Shown piece by piece: positions 8,527 through 17,851 of a stretch of DNA of 64,000 bases. This DNA comes from Xanthomonas fragariae (GTDB lineage: Bacteria; Pseudomonadota; Gammaproteobacteria; Xanthomonadales; Xanthomonadaceae). The notes under the pieces are model-generated. The model saw only the letters and a list, made by a program, of their open reading frames with translations. It was not told where the DNA came from and made no database searches. A program made the position numbers and the translations under genes. Location: the NCBI RefSeq assembly GCF_017603965.1, contig NZ_CP071955.1, forward strand, positions 868,001-932,000, written 5' to 3'. The stretch's first letter is position 1, and the number at the start of each line of letters is the position of its first letter.

Positions 8527-9152
8527 GGCGGCGGACAACATTGGCGAGTGGGTGCCATCTGGGCGCTTGTCGGCCGTGATCGAGTCGGAGGGCAGGTGCA
8601 TGGCTACCGTTTCTGTCGAGGCAGCGCCCCGAACTTCTGAAAAACGGCGCGATGCGCAGCAAAGCGTGGAGGCCAAACTCGGCACCTATATCGATTGCTT
8701 AAACTGTAGTCGATGCGCAGATGCATACCGGCGCCAAGCAATACGCCTGCTGTATGGAAGATCTGGTTGCCGGTTCGGCCGGTCGTGAGCCCGGCATGAC
8801 CTGTCCATACGATATCGACGACCGCGCAATCAAGGAGTGCGACGCACTGGCCAGTGCAGCCCGTTGCAGCGCCCCCGTCATTGCCGAAACTGGAGGCGGC
8901 AGCGTGGCGCGATCACGACGCATCAGCGCATCGAACAAGGCTGGCTCGATAGCCCGTCGCTGGTACCGGAGGATGCGCCGAGCAAGTTGCTCAACACCTG
9001 CAACGCGCTGATGTCCGATAGCAACCGACAGTAATCGCTACTGCCTTAACAGCTTCTGCTAGCGTCGCTGTCGGCGATCTCCATCTTGCCGGCTGCCAGA
9101 AACACACGCCAGCCGGCCCAGTTGAATGCGCCGTCAAGATCAATGCCTACAT
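8527..9152. other. Region without intact gene
   Basis: About 600 bp with only short overlapping frames and no recognisable family. It sits between two pseudogenes, so it is probably further decayed sequence. No terminal repeats or RNA signatures were recognised. Confidence 0.4.
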
Positions 9153-9584
9153 TTACATGCTGGTCGGAATGCTGGTGAAGCCATGCTGCGGGCCTTCGAT
9201 CACGTACATCACCAGCAGCGGTTGCGCGCCTGGCACGAAGAACGACAAGTAACTCTGCAGGATCGAGAGCAGATCGATCACGCCCCACGCGCTGAGCGCA
9301 TAGCGCAGCGGGCGCCGCACCACCGCCAGGCGCAGCGCGTATTCGACGGTAAAAATCACCGGGAACGCCCATTCTAGCGGCACCAACCAATGCGCCGAGT
9401 GCGAATGGATGCGTGGCACTTTGTCGACCATGATCACCACCACGCTTGCCAGGATCGCGACCACCGGCATCAGGTCGAAATTGCGTGATGGGCGAGTGTC
9501 GTGCCGATAAATGATGTCGAACCATTGCCGGCGCCAGCCGTCAGTGGCGGCGGGAGTGAGCTGAGGATCGGAAGAAGGGCGCAT
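9153..9584 (-). pseudogene. Voltage-gated-type ion channel, internal deletion and truncation
   Basis: The minus-strand frame from MRPSSDPQLT encodes the first channel helices (NFDLMPVVAILASVVVIMVD, WAFPVIFTVEYALRLAVV, WGVIDLLSILQSYLSFFVPG). It then jumps from GAQPLLV straight to MYVIEGPQHGFTSIPTSM and stops. In intact family members, charged S4-type helices lie between these segments and the selectivity filter (TVGYGD type) follows TSIPTSM. Both are absent, so no functional pore can form. The deletion is in frame; the terminal stop is caused by sequence loss after TSM. Confidence 0.75.
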
Positions 9585-9657
9585 GCGCGCAGTGTGCCGC
9601 AGGTCGGCGAATGCGCGAGAATGCGAATTCTCCCTCCGCTTCTGCGACCCCCCCATC

Positions 9658-10884
9658 ATGAGCACCGCTGCCGATTCGCCCCTGTCCCTGGCGCATTACT
9701 ACTTGCCGGTTTACCGCCCGCGCCAAGTGGTGCTGGAGCGTGGACAGGGCAGTCGCGTGTGGGACGACAAGGGCCGCGAATATCTGGATCTGTCGTCGGG
9801 CATCGCAGTCAGCGGGCTGGGCCATAACGACCCCGACCTGATGGCCGCGCTGACCGAGCAGGCCGGCAAGCTGTGGCACACCAGCAACGTGTTCTACAGT
9901 GCGCCGCCATTGAAGCTGGCCGAAGAATTGGTCACCGCCTCGCGTTTCGCGCAGAAAGTGTTTCTGTGCAACTCCGGTACCGAAGCCAACGAGGCGGCGA
10001 TCAAGCTGGTGCGCAAGTGGGCCAGTAGCCAGGGCCGCCCGGTCGACAAGCGCGTCATCGTGACCTTCCGTGGCAGTTTCCATGGGCGCACCTTGGCTTC
10101 GGTTACTGCGACCGCGCAGCCCAAGTATCAGGAAGGTTATGAGCCGCTGCCCGGCGGCTTTCGCTATGTGGATTTCAACGATGTGGCGGCGCTGGAAGCG
10201 GCAATGTCCTCGGGTGATGTGGCAGCGGTGATGCTCGAGCCGATTCAGGGCGAGGGCGGAGTGATGCCGGCCGAGTCGGGCTTTTTGAGCCGCGTGCGCG
10301 CACTGTGCGATCAGCACGATGCATTGCTGGTGCTGGACGAGATTCAGTGCGGCATGGGCCGCACCGGCACGCTGTTCGCGCATTGGCAGGAGCAGGTGAC
10401 GCCGGACATCGTGACGCTGGCCAAGGCGCTGGGTGGCGGCTTCCCGATCGGCGCGATGCTCGCCGGCCCCAAGGTCGCCGAGACCATGCAGTTCGGGGCA
10501 CACGGCACCACCTTCGGCGGCAATCCGCTGGCTGCGGCAGTGGCGCGTGTGGCGCTGCGCAAGTTGGCCTCGCCGCAGATCGCCGAGAACGTGGCGCGGC
10601 AGTCGTCGGCATTGCGCGATGGTCTGGACGCGCTTAATGCCCAATTCGGCCTGTTTGCGCAGATTCGTGGACGCGGCCTGATGCTGGGTGCAGTGCTGGC
10701 GCCGGCGCATGCCGGGCAGGCTGGGGCGATCCTGGATCTTGCGGCCAAGCACGGCTTGCTGCTGTTGCAGGCCGGTCCGGATGTATTGCGCTTCGTACCT
10801 GCGCTCAACCTGACCGATGCCGAACTGGCCGATGGTCTTGCACGCCTGCGTCTGGCGATTGCCGAGTACGCAGCGCAGCAATGA
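9658..10884 (+). CDS. argD: Acetylornithine/succinylornithine-type aminotransferase
   Basis: PLP-dependent class III aminotransferase of about 408 residues, expected to convert N-acetylglutamate semialdehyde to N-acetylornithine in arginine synthesis. Visible motifs are YLPVYRPRQVVLERGQG, LCNSGTEANEAAIKL, FRGSFHGRTLAS, VMLEPIQGEGGV, LVLDEIQCGMGRTG and the Schiff-base lysine in TLAKALGGGFPIGA. The start is the ATG before STAADSPLSLAHYY; the frame is open upstream but unrelated. It is monocistronic here. Substrate choice among acetylornithine, succinylornithine and related compounds cannot be settled from sequence. Confidence 0.88.
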   Translation: MSTAADSPLSLAHYYLPVYRPRQVVLERGQGSRVWDDKGREYLDLSSGIAVSGLGHNDPDLMAALTEQAGKLWHTSNVFYSAPPLKLAEELVTASRFAQKVFLCNSGTEANEAAIKLVRKWASSQGRPVDKRVIVTFRGSFHGRTLASVTATAQPKYQEGYEPLPGGFRYVDFNDVAALEAAMSSGDVAAVMLEPIQGEGGVMPAESGFLSRVRALCDQHDALLVLDEIQCGMGRTGTLFAHWQEQVTPDIVTLAKALGGGFPIGAMLAGPKVAETMQFGAHGTTFGGNPLAAAVARVALRKLASPQIAENVARQSSALRDGLDALNAQFGLFAQIRGRGLMLGAVLAPAHAGQAGAILDLAAKHGLLLLQAGPDVLRFVPALNLTDAELADGLARLRLAIAEYAAQQ

Positions 10885-10985
10885 TCGAGGCCTGCGTCTT
10901 CTATCAGCCGCTTCGAAGGTCCCCACTCATGCCCATCCATGCACACTTTTCAGAATAAGGTATGACGGCCACAAGACAAAAGCGA

Positions 10986-11011
10986 AGTCTGCGGCGGTCA
11001 CCACGCAGACT
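10986..11011. terminator. Hairpin between convergent argD and hemL
   Basis: AGTCTGCG pairs perfectly with CGCAGACT across a 10-nt loop between two convergent genes. There is no U-run on either side, so termination is likely inefficient or Rho-assisted. Confidence 0.35.
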
Positions 11012-11038
11012 GTGCGTGGTTAACCGGGCGAATACGCC

Positions 11039-12328
11039 TCAGCGCGCCACTTCCGCAAACGCTTCGCGCGCGGCTGCAAGCGTCGCTTCGATCACCGCTT
11101 CATCGTGTGCGCTCGACATGAAGCCGGCTTCGTACGCCGACGGCGCCAGATACACGCCTCGCTGTAGCATCGCGTGGAAAAAACGATTGAAGGTGGTGAT
11201 GTCGCAGGCCGTCGCCTGTGCGTAGCTCTCCACGATTTCATCAGTAAAGAACAGCCCGAACATGCCCCCAACCTGGTTGGTTGTGACTACAATGCCGGCT
11301 GCGCGCGCGGCATCTTCGAGCCCTTCGCATAGCACGCTGGTGGCATCGCTCAGGCGTGCGTGGAAACCCGGTTCCTGCACCAGTTCCAGCATCGCCAGGC
11401 CGGCAGCCATTGCCACCGGATTGCCGGACAAGGTGCCGGCCTGATAAATCGGGCCGGCCGGGGCGATTTGCTCCATGAGCGCGCGCCGGCCGCCATACGC
11501 GCCCACCGGCATGCCGCCGCCGATGATCTTGCCGAACGTGCTTAGGTCCGGGGTCACCCCGTAATGCGCCTGCGCTCCGCCGAGTGCGACGCGGAAGCCG
11601 GTCATCACCTCGTCGAAGATCAGCAGTGCGCCATGCCGCGTGCACAGCGTGCGCAGATGCTGCAGGTAGCCGGCCCGCGGCGGAATGCAGTTGGCGTTGC
11701 CCACCACCGGTTCGATGATCACCGCCGCCACATCGGCGCCGATCTCGTCGAATAGTGCGGTGGCGCTCTCGAAGTCGTTGAAGCTGAGTGTGGCGGTCAG
11801 CTCGCTCAAGCCGGCCGGGACGCCCGGAGAGGTGGGCACGCCCAGGGTCAGCATGCCGCTGCCGGCCTTGACCAGGAACGAGTCGCCATGGCCGTGATAA
11901 CAGCCTTCGAATTTGATGATGCGGTTACGCCCGGTTGCGCCGCGCGCCAATCGCACCGCCGACAGTGTGGCTTCGGTGCCGGAATTGACCATGCGCACCA
12001 TCTCGCAGGACGGCACCAGCCGGTTGATGGTCTCGGCCATGGTGACCTCGGCCGCGCACGGCGCACCAAACGACAAGCCATGGCGGATCGCGCGCGCTAC
12101 CGCTTCATGCACCGCCGGGTGGTTATGGCCGGCGATCATCGGGCCCCACGAGCCCACGTAATCGATGTAGCGGTTGTCGTCGACGTCATACAGATACGGG
12201 CCATCGGCCCGCGCCACGAAGAACGGCTCGCCGCCGACCGCCTTGAACGCCCGCACCGGTGAGTTGACGCCGCCGGGCAGCAGGGTCTGCGCCTGAGCAA
12301 ACAGGGCTTGGGAGCGGGAGTGATTCAT
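11039..12328 (-). CDS. hemL: Glutamate-1-semialdehyde 2,1-aminomutase
   Basis: PLP enzyme converting glutamate-1-semialdehyde to 5-aminolevulinate in the C5 heme pathway. The 429-residue product shows [23 protein letters not shown] at the start, [74 protein letters not shown] and the lysine loop [18 protein letters not shown], all diagnostic of HemL rather than ArgD/GabT. The start is the ATG at NHSRSQALF, 22 codons inside the longest frame. It converges on argD. Confidence 0.95.
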   Translation of the reverse strand: MNHSRSQALFAQAQTLLPGGVNSPVRAFKAVGGEPFFVARADGPYLYDVDDNRYIDYVGSWGPMIAGHNHPAVHEAVARAIRHGLSFGAPCAAEVTMAETINRLVPSCEMVRMVNSGTEATLSAVRLARGATGRNRIIKFEGCYHGHGDSFLVKAGSGMLTLGVPTSPGVPAGLSELTATLSFNDFESATALFDEIGADVAAVIIEPVVGNANCIPPRAGYLQHLRTLCTRHGALLIFDEVMTGFRVALGGAQAHYGVTPDLSTFGKIIGGGMPVGAYGGRRALMEQIAPAGPIYQAGTLSGNPVAMAAGLAMLELVQEPGFHARLSDATSVLCEGLEDAARAAGIVVTTNQVGGMFGLFFTDEIVESYAQATACDITTFNRFFHAMLQRGVYLAPSAYEAGFMSSAHDEAVIEATLAAAREAFAEVAR

Positions 12329-12540
12329 GCGCAGGTCCTTGAGTGATACCGAGTGGAGGCGGCGATGCCCGACAGCGCGCACCGCACCCACCATTGTCAG
12401 GCTTGGAGCCGCGTGCGCCTACCCGCTATGTGCTTGCCTCCCCATCGGAGCCGATGGGTAGGGCCTCATCGTCACCGCCCACCACCATCGATATCTAGGG
12501 GGGCATCGACCAATTGCAGCCAGATGTCGGGCGCGCCGCA

Positions 12541-12860
12541 TCATTGACTGGACAACGACGACGGCAATACCTGCACCGGTCGCGACCCGGTCTGCTATTG
12601 CGGCAGCGAAATCACCGGTGGCCCGTACCACTGGTGCTACACCCCCGAAACCGGCACCGGCGTGCATCATCACCTCGGGGGTTCATACGGGCGCCTGCGC
12701 TGGATTGCGCAGCTGGACATGGGTGTGACTTACAAGCTGGCGTTCGCTGGCGGCAAGCTGGCTGGCACTGCGTTTGGAGGTGTTCAAATCACCAATGCGC
12801 AGGCCCGCGACCCACGTTTGGGGGCAGGTTACGAGGGCCGCGGGCTTCTGGTTGGCAGCG
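12541..12860 (+). pseudogene. Oar-like TonB-dependent receptor, C-terminal relic
   Basis: One forward frame reads DNDDGNTCTGRDPVCYCGSE and PYHWCYTPETGTG. It runs on into LRWIAQLDMGVTYKLAFAGG and KLAGTAFGGVQITNAQA. The LDMGVTYKLAFA-GKL-ITNAQ pattern resembles the last beta-strands of Oar-type TonB-dependent outer-membrane receptors in Xanthomonas, where a cysteine-bearing surface loop often precedes them. There is no start codon, plug domain or barrel, and the terminal strand is not maintained, so it is a fragment. The remaining 12329-12970 sequence holds no other recognisable gene. Confidence 0.4.
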
Positions 12861-12971
12861 CCGTCCGTACGCAGCCCACTTGGCATCGCCGATCGCTTTT
12901 TTCGGGGATGCGTTGGATGTGCTTCATGGCCTGTCCGCCGGTATTGCTGTTGCAGGCAGGCACTATGTCGG

Positions 12972-13592
12972 CTAAGCAAAACACGCCCGATACGCCTGCA
13001 ATGCTGCGACCGGATCCGTCGCGGCATAGACGCCGCTGACCACTGCGATCAGATCGGCACCTGCAGCGACTAGGTCCGGCACATGTATCGGGGCGACGCC
13101 GCCGATCGCTACCCGCGTCAGCCCCAGCGATGCGGCCTGTTGCAGCAACGCGGGCGTGGCGCGCCGTGTCGTCGCCTTGGTCGGGGTGGGGAAGAAGGCA
13201 CCGAAGGCCACATAGCTCGCACCCGCCACAGCCGCTGCCTGTGCACGCGCAATCTCGTCATAGCACGACACCCCGATGATGGCCTGCTCGCCCAACAGCG
13301 CGCGCGCTGCGGCGACCTCACCATCGTCTTCGCCCAGATGCACGCCGTGTGCGCCCACCTGCAATGCCAGTTGCGCATCGTCGTTGATGATCAAAGGCAC
13401 GCCGTGTGCCGCGCAGGCCTCGCGCAATGCGCTGGCTTGTTGCAGCCGCAGCGCCGCATCGGCCTGCTTGTTGCGGTATTGCAGCCAGGTGATGCCCGCC
13501 AGCAACGGCGCCGTACAGGCGAGCAGCCTTGCAGTGTCGGGTTGGTCGGGCGTGATGAGGTAGACGCCGCGGGCGTTGTGAAGGTTGGGCAC
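12972..13592 (-). CDS. thiE: Thiamine-phosphate synthase
   Basis: Joins the pyrimidine and thiazole moieties to form thiamine phosphate. The ~206-residue TIM barrel has [66 protein letters not shown] and [11 protein letters not shown], covering the phosphate and pyrimidine sites. The GTG at 13592 is chosen because homology begins at [11 protein letters not shown] and GGAAGC lies about nine bases upstream; the frame is open much further. It is divergent from the rubredoxin gene. Confidence 0.93.
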   Translation of the reverse strand: MPNLHNARGVYLITPDQPDTARLLACTAPLLAGITWLQYRNKQADAALRLQQASALREACAAHGVPLIINDDAQLALQVGAHGVHLGEDDGEVAAARALLGEQAIIGVSCYDEIARAQAAAVAGASYVAFGAFFPTPTKATTRRATPALLQQAASLGLTRVAIGGVAPIHVPDLVAAGADLIAVVSGVYAATDPVAALQAYRACFA

Positions 13593-13663
13593 GGCAGCGC
13601 TTCCGAAAGCGGTAGGTGGGATGGGACAATACAGCCCCACCGTTGCATAACCGCGATTATCCG

Positions 13664-13855
13664 ATGAGCGAGACATCCACGACCACCTACCGCACCTGGA
13701 TGTGCGTCGTCTGCGGGTTTCTCTACCACGAGGCCGACGGCATGCCCGAAGAAGGCATCGCCCCGGGAACACGCTGGAAAGATGTGCCCGATAGCTGGAC
13801 CTGCCCCGATTGCGGCGTGACAAAGGAGGATTTCGAGATGGTGGAGATCGGCTGA
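13664..13855 (+). CDS. rubA: Rubredoxin
   Basis: Small 63-residue electron carrier binding one iron through four cysteines, visible as [13 protein letters not shown] and [15 protein letters not shown]. The interior [20 protein letters not shown] is canonical for rubredoxins that serve alkane hydroxylase or oxidative-stress reductases. The partner in this genome is not in the window. The start is the ATG before [12 protein letters not shown] hairpin with paired GCTAATTT/AAATTAGC follows directly after the stop. Confidence 0.95.
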   Translation: MSETSTTTYRTWMCVVCGFLYHEADGMPEEGIAPGTRWKDVPDSWTCPDCGVTKEDFEMVEIG

Positions 13856-13857
13856 AT

Positions 13858-13876
13858 GCTAATTTTTGAAATTAGC
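13858..13876 (+). terminator. Hairpin after rubredoxin
   Basis: Perfect 8-bp stem GCTAATTT/AAATTAGC with a TTG loop, a few bases after the rubA stop. The AT-rich stem without a following U-run makes it a weak terminator at best. Confidence 0.4.
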
Positions 13877-14070
13877 CCATTGAGAGTATGTCTTTAAAAG
13901 AACGGTAGTAACTACCTTCGGGCATGGGTTTGGCGGGCAGTTGAATTGCGATTTCAAAAAACGTATGTTGCTTTTGTGGCCATGGAGGATGCGCGAACTA
14001 TGCTTATGGTCTGGTTGGCTGTATTGAGACGTAAATTTCCTACACTGCTTCAGTACTAAAAAGGATTGTT

Positions 14071-14529
14071 GTGTTTAAATTATCAGTGTGCTCTACGACG
14101 CTGCTGGTTTTATCCCTAACAATGCCATTTGCCGCGATTGGTTCCACGGTTGGCCAACAGGCTCTTATACAAGGAATGGGTGAGCGTTTGCCGGCTGGCA
14201 AGGCGAACCTGAGCCTGTCACCGCTGTTTAAGGTGTATGTTTTCGAAAAGGCTGGGCTGAAATTCGTTCAAATCAACGCTCTTGACAGTCGCGTTTTATC
14301 AGTGTTGTCCCTGGTGCCGGGCGCAGCATCTCAGCTACCGATCGGAACCAACGCGCAGGGCGGCATGGTCCAGGCAAGCGGAATGGTGACAACTCAAGCG
14401 AGCTGTCCTTGCAGCGCACAAGTGGTATACAGCGATGCGAACTACAATATCGTTGTTATATATGGTTCCAATGGCGAATATATAACCTCTTACCAAGTGC
14501 CCAGATCTCCGCAGGATCCGCCTAGGTAG
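14071..14529 (+). CDS. Hypothetical secreted protein
   Basis: The predicted 152-residue protein starts at a GTG after AAAAAGGATTGTT and opens with a signal-peptide-like stretch (FKLSVCSTTLLVLSLTMPFA). The mature part has LSPLFKVYVFEKAGLKFVQI, a Cys-Pro-Cys pair in TTQASCPCSAQVVYS and a proline-rich tail (PRSPQDPPR). No family is recognised. The coding region and its ~215-bp upstream region are noticeably richer in A+T than the surroundings, suggesting foreign origin. An IS1478-like element is inserted at its stop codon, but the flanking target sequence restores TAG, so the product is unchanged. Confidence 0.6.
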   Translation: MFKLSVCSTTLLVLSLTMPFAAIGSTVGQQALIQGMGERLPAGKANLSLSPLFKVYVFEKAGLKFVQINALDSRVLSVLSLVPGAASQLPIGTNAQGGMVQASGMVTTQASCPCSAQVVYSDANYNIVVIYGSNGEYITSYQVPRSPQDPPR

Positions 14530-16032
14530 TCGTCCCTGAAAAATCCCCTTCAAGCGCCAAGTGCCGTCGGTGACAGCGGCACGGCACTCAAGAATGACCA
14601 TCCCATCGCCCGCCTCCAGGCACGCAAAAACGCGATCCAGCGCAGCAGCCAGCGCAGGGTGTAGCCAGCGGCGCAGCCGAGCACGTGCAGCGCATCGCCT
14701 TGTGCACCTTCAGCCTGCAGCGAGGCAACCTGCAGTCGTCTTTCAGATGTCCGATCACCGGCTCCACCGCCTGCCGTCGCTTGATCCAGCGCCATTGCCG
14801 TCGCGTCAGCGTCTTGGCCTTGCCGCGATGCAGGACCTGCACGCCATCGACTTCGCGCCCGCGATCGCCCAGGTCCACGATCGCCACCGTCGGTTCTACG
14901 CGCACATCCTGCAGCAACCCGCGTGTCTGCTCCAGCTGCTCGGCCAAGGTATCCCCGTCGTACGGGTTGCCCGGGAAGCTGCGCGCACCCACGACCAATC
15001 CCTTGCAGGCGGTGACCGCAATGCCGACCTTGACGCCAAATTCGTACGCTTGACGCGCCTTGCCCTTGCCGATGCATTCCACTTCCGAGGCATGCAATGC
15101 GTACAGTTTTTGTTTGTCCTTCGGACGCTGCGTGTACAGCCGTTGCGCACGTTCCAGCCAGACCGCGATGCGCTCGCGCACGCCGGTGTTTACCTGATCG
15201 AGTTTGCGTTGGATGTCGCGCATGAGCCGTCCCAGCACTGTGCGTTGACGTCGCAGCACGCGCCGCATGCGCTTGAACTGGCGCGCATGCGCATACCGAC
15301 CTGCCTTGCGGCTCAGGCCAGGCCTTGCCGCGCGTCGCTCTGCCGCAATCCGATGCCGTGCCGCTTGGCCAGTAACACCAGCTTCTTGCGTGCTACCTCC
15401 AGCAAACGGCTGTCGGTCGGATAGGCGATCGCCTTCTCTTGCACCGTGGTGTCCACGATCACCCGCGACAACTCGCGTGCGTCCACCGCCTGCATCGCAT
15501 GCGCGGCGTTGATGGTGTGCGCCAGCAGCTCTTCCATCCCGGCCTCACCCAGGCGCTGCCGCCAGCGCGTCAGCGAGCTGGCATCGCACGGCAAGCGCGT
15601 CTGGAACACGACCTCGCCAGTGAAGAATTGCCAGTACGGATTCTCCAGCCAACGCTCGCACACCGCTTCATCGGACAGGTCGTCGGCGTGTTTGAGGTAG
15701 AGCAAACCGGCAATCAGCCGCACCGGCAATGCCGGCCGACCGCCACCGGCCTGGGTGGCCGGCAAGCGCGATGAAAGTGCTTGCTCCAACGCCGTCCACG
15801 GCATCCGTTGGCTCAGCTGCGCCAGCGGATGACGCAGATCGATCTGGTTCTCCAGGCGCGAACGAAACAACTCCTCGGCGGGCATGTGCTCGGCAGCAGG
15901 ACGGCGTGTACGCATGAGTGAAAATTGCCAGAAACCAGCCTTCAGCGTAGCGAACACTGGTAGTTTTGGCACGCCGGTGCAGACATCAAGGCCTTGCGGT
16001 CGTTGGGCGGTTGGGGTTTTTCAGGGGCGACT
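14528..16032 (-). mobile_element. IS1478-like insertion sequence (IS5 family), inactive copy
   Basis: A 1505-bp element with imperfect inverted ends (AGTCGTCCCTGAAAAATCCC on the left; complement of AGTCGCCCCTGAAAAACCCC on the right). It is flanked by AGGT at 14524-14527 and 16033-16036, a 4-bp target duplication. It carries one minus-strand transposase gene broken by frameshifts. A second, partial copy lies at 48349-48845. The name is by resemblance of the transposase to IS1478 of X. campestris. Confidence 0.85.
14550..15972 (-). pseudogene. IS1478-like DDE transposase, frameshifted
   Basis: The N-terminal part (MPKLPVFATLKAGFWQFSLM, WFENPYWQFFTGEVVFQ-like segment, VIVDTTVQEKAIAYPTD with the first catalytic Asp) ends in a stop after RHGIGLRQSDARQGLA. 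Homology resumes in another frame with LSRKAGRYAHARQFKRMRRV near 15312 and runs through GARSFPGNPYDGDTL and VIGHLKDDCRLPRC. A second shift near 14715 moves the end into GAQGDALHVLGCAAGYTLRW. Two frameshifts make a full-length transposase impossible without recoding. Confidence 0.8.
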
Positions 16033-16063
16033 AGGTAGTTGGTGTTGCGGGTTAATTGCCAAT

Positions 16064-16095
16064 AGCGGGAGTTGAGGCGAGTGTCAGCTCCCGCT
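16064..16095 (+). terminator. Hairpin downstream of the IS1478-like element
   Basis: AGCGGGAG pairs with CTCCCGCT across a 16-nt loop, about 30 bp beyond the right end of the element. It may have been the transcript end of the secreted-protein gene before the insertion. No U-run is present. Confidence 0.3.
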
Positions 16096-16193
16096 CAAAC
16101 GCTGACTATGCGGATGCCGATTCATAGTCTGAAACATATCTTCTGTACTGGTATGACATCCGGTTCTCGCCGTCAATGCTAGGCTTCTATTGC

Positions 16194-17039
16194 TCAGTGC
16201 GCGCGCGTGCGCTGGCTGTTCAACGCGACCAGGTGCTCATGCAGGCTGGCTGCATCCTGCGCGCTGGGGTGAAGCTGCAGGTAGCGCGACAGGTCGCGAC
16301 GGGCGCCGTTGCGATGACCCAGATGCAGATAGGCCATGCCGCGATCACGCAGGGCTTCAGGTTGATCGGACACTAGCTTCAAGATGCGGTCGGCGCTTCG
16401 TGCGGCACGGTCCCAGTGCTCGGCATCGGCGTACACGCCGTGCAGATTGCGCAGGATGCGGATCAGAATCGCGCGATGCGGGGCCGGGTCGAGAATTTGC
16501 GCCAAGGCGCGGTCGTCGGGAATCTCACCGCCCAGGTGCGGACGTGCGCGCTCCCGTAACTCATCCACATCCAGCGGGCGGCCGCCATTGAACGGGTCCA
16601 TCACCAGCACGCCATCATCCACCGGCAGGCGCACCAAAAAATGACCGGGAAACGACACCCCTGCCAACGGAATGCCCAGCCGGCGTGCCACTTCGATCTG
16701 CACCATTGCAAGTGAAATCGGATTGCCCAGCCGGCGTTCGAGCACCTGATTGAGGTAGCTGTTACGCGGGTCGTAGTATTCGTCGTGATTGCCCGAATAC
16801 CCCAGCTCGTCGAACAGGTAGCGGTTCACCGCCGCCATCTTCAACGGCCACAGGTCGATCGCTTCGACTTCCCGGCGCAGATGCTCGACATGGTTTTGTA
16901 CCAGCGTGTCGTAGAGCTCGGCATCCAGCTGCGGATACTCGTCGCGCGCGATCAGCAGCGCGGTGGACATCAACGGCACCGCATCGTCGTCCAGGCTGGC
17001 GAGCGCGGTCCAATGGGGGAGTGGGAGCATGTCTACCAT
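16194..17039 (-). CDS. SirB1/transglutaminase-like TPR protein
   Basis: The ~281-residue cytoplasmic protein belongs to the SirB1 family: WPLKMAAVNRYLFDELGYSGN, LGNPISLAMVQIEVARRLGI and GVSFPGHFLVRLPVDDGVLV form the transglutaminase-like core. A helical tail with LHGVYADAEHWDRAARSADR and AYLHLGHRNGARRDLSRYL carries two tetratricopeptide repeats. The usual transglutaminase cysteine is not evident, as in most of this family. Its function is unknown. The start at the ATG before VDMLPLPHW is preferred; the frame extends to 17075. Confidence 0.8.
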   Translation of the reverse strand: MVDMLPLPHWTALASLDDDAVPLMSTALLIARDEYPQLDAELYDTLVQNHVEHLRREVEAIDLWPLKMAAVNRYLFDELGYSGNHDEYYDPRNSYLNQVLERRLGNPISLAMVQIEVARRLGIPLAGVSFPGHFLVRLPVDDGVLVMDPFNGGRPLDVDELRERARPHLGGEIPDDRALAQILDPAPHRAILIRILRNLHGVYADAEHWDRAARSADRILKLVSDQPEALRDRGMAYLHLGHRNGARRDLSRYLQLHPSAQDAASLHEHLVALNSQRTRAH

Positions 17040-17247
17040 GCTGCCAAGAGTGTCGGCAAGCGGCGCCGGGTTCAAGTCCGGTACTTCCTGACAGGGGCGC
17101 GCATGGCGTGAAGCCGTGCGCCCTTCAAGGCAGCTGTGCCGCCTGTGGGATCTTGCCGCGGATTCGGTATGAATCGCGCAAGCGCTGCAGTTCCTGCCCG
17201 CGGTGCGCCGACCGGATAACAGTTCGCTTAGGCGTGTGTAGCAGCGC

Positions 17248-17697
17248 TTACTTGGGCGTCGGGATGCCCGGGCCGACAGTCAGCGTGGTGCCATCTTTCA
17301 GGTCGAGCTTGGTAGCCTGCCCGGCATTGAGCTCCAGCACGTAACGCGCCGGCTGCTTGCTGGGGTAAGGCGGGCAGGCATCGCCGGCCGAGCAGGGCGG
17401 TACATCGCGCTGCTGCGACACCAACCGGCGCTGGTTGTCGAAATACAGGATGTCCAGGGCGATCTTGGTGTTCTTCATCCAATATGCCAACGGCTCCTGG
17501 CGGTCATGGATGAACAGCATGCCGCGATCCTCCTCCATGGCGTCGCGGAACATCAGGCCTTGCGCGCGGTCGGCGTCGTTCTGCGCCAATTCCACCTGAT
17601 AGCGCGTGCCGGCCAGTTCCACCCAGGAGCTGCCGGCGCTGGCGCAGCCGCTGAGCAGGATCAGACAGGCGAGGCCGAGGAAGCGAAGATGGCGCAT
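17248..17697 (-). CDS. DUF192 lipoprotein
   Basis: The 149-residue protein begins with a lipoprotein signal (RHLRFLGLACLILLSGCASA, Cys after LLSG), so it is probably membrane-anchored in the periplasm. The DUF192 core follows: VELAQNDADRAQGLMFRDAM, RGMLFIHDRQEPLAYWMKN, IALDILYFDNQRRLVSQ and a final ARYVLELNAGQATKLDLKDG. Function is unknown. The start is the ATG before RHLRFLGL, which puts the lipobox at the expected distance; the frame is open to 17739. Confidence 0.88.
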   Translation of the reverse strand: MRHLRFLGLACLILLSGCASAGSSWVELAGTRYQVELAQNDADRAQGLMFRDAMEEDRGMLFIHDRQEPLAYWMKNTKIALDILYFDNQRRLVSQQRDVPPCSAGDACPPYPSKQPARYVLELNAGQATKLDLKDGTTLTVGPGIPTPK

Positions 17698-17851
17698 GCG
17701 GCGTACCAGCGGGCGGGTGGATGGCGCACCTTCTGCCAAGCGCTGCTGTGCGTCAAGCCGCCGATGCTCACCGGAAGCGACCGATCGACCGACTGCATGG
17801 CGGCAGGCCAGCGGTGACTGCGCGCAACCGGCGCGTCCACGCCGGCTGCAT

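Noticed and set aside
8527..9152. Short frames such as 8721-9011 as a real gene
   Set aside because: No motif, no ribosome site, and flanked by two pseudogenes; probably decayed sequence.
10986..11011. Strong intrinsic terminator for argD/hemL
   Set aside because: The stem is good, but no U-run follows on either strand, so only a weak hairpin call is kept.
17040..17100. tRNA-like GGTTCAAGTCC segment near the SirB1 start
   Set aside because: The possible T-arm gives an 8-nt loop, and no acceptor, D or anticodon arms can be formed around it.
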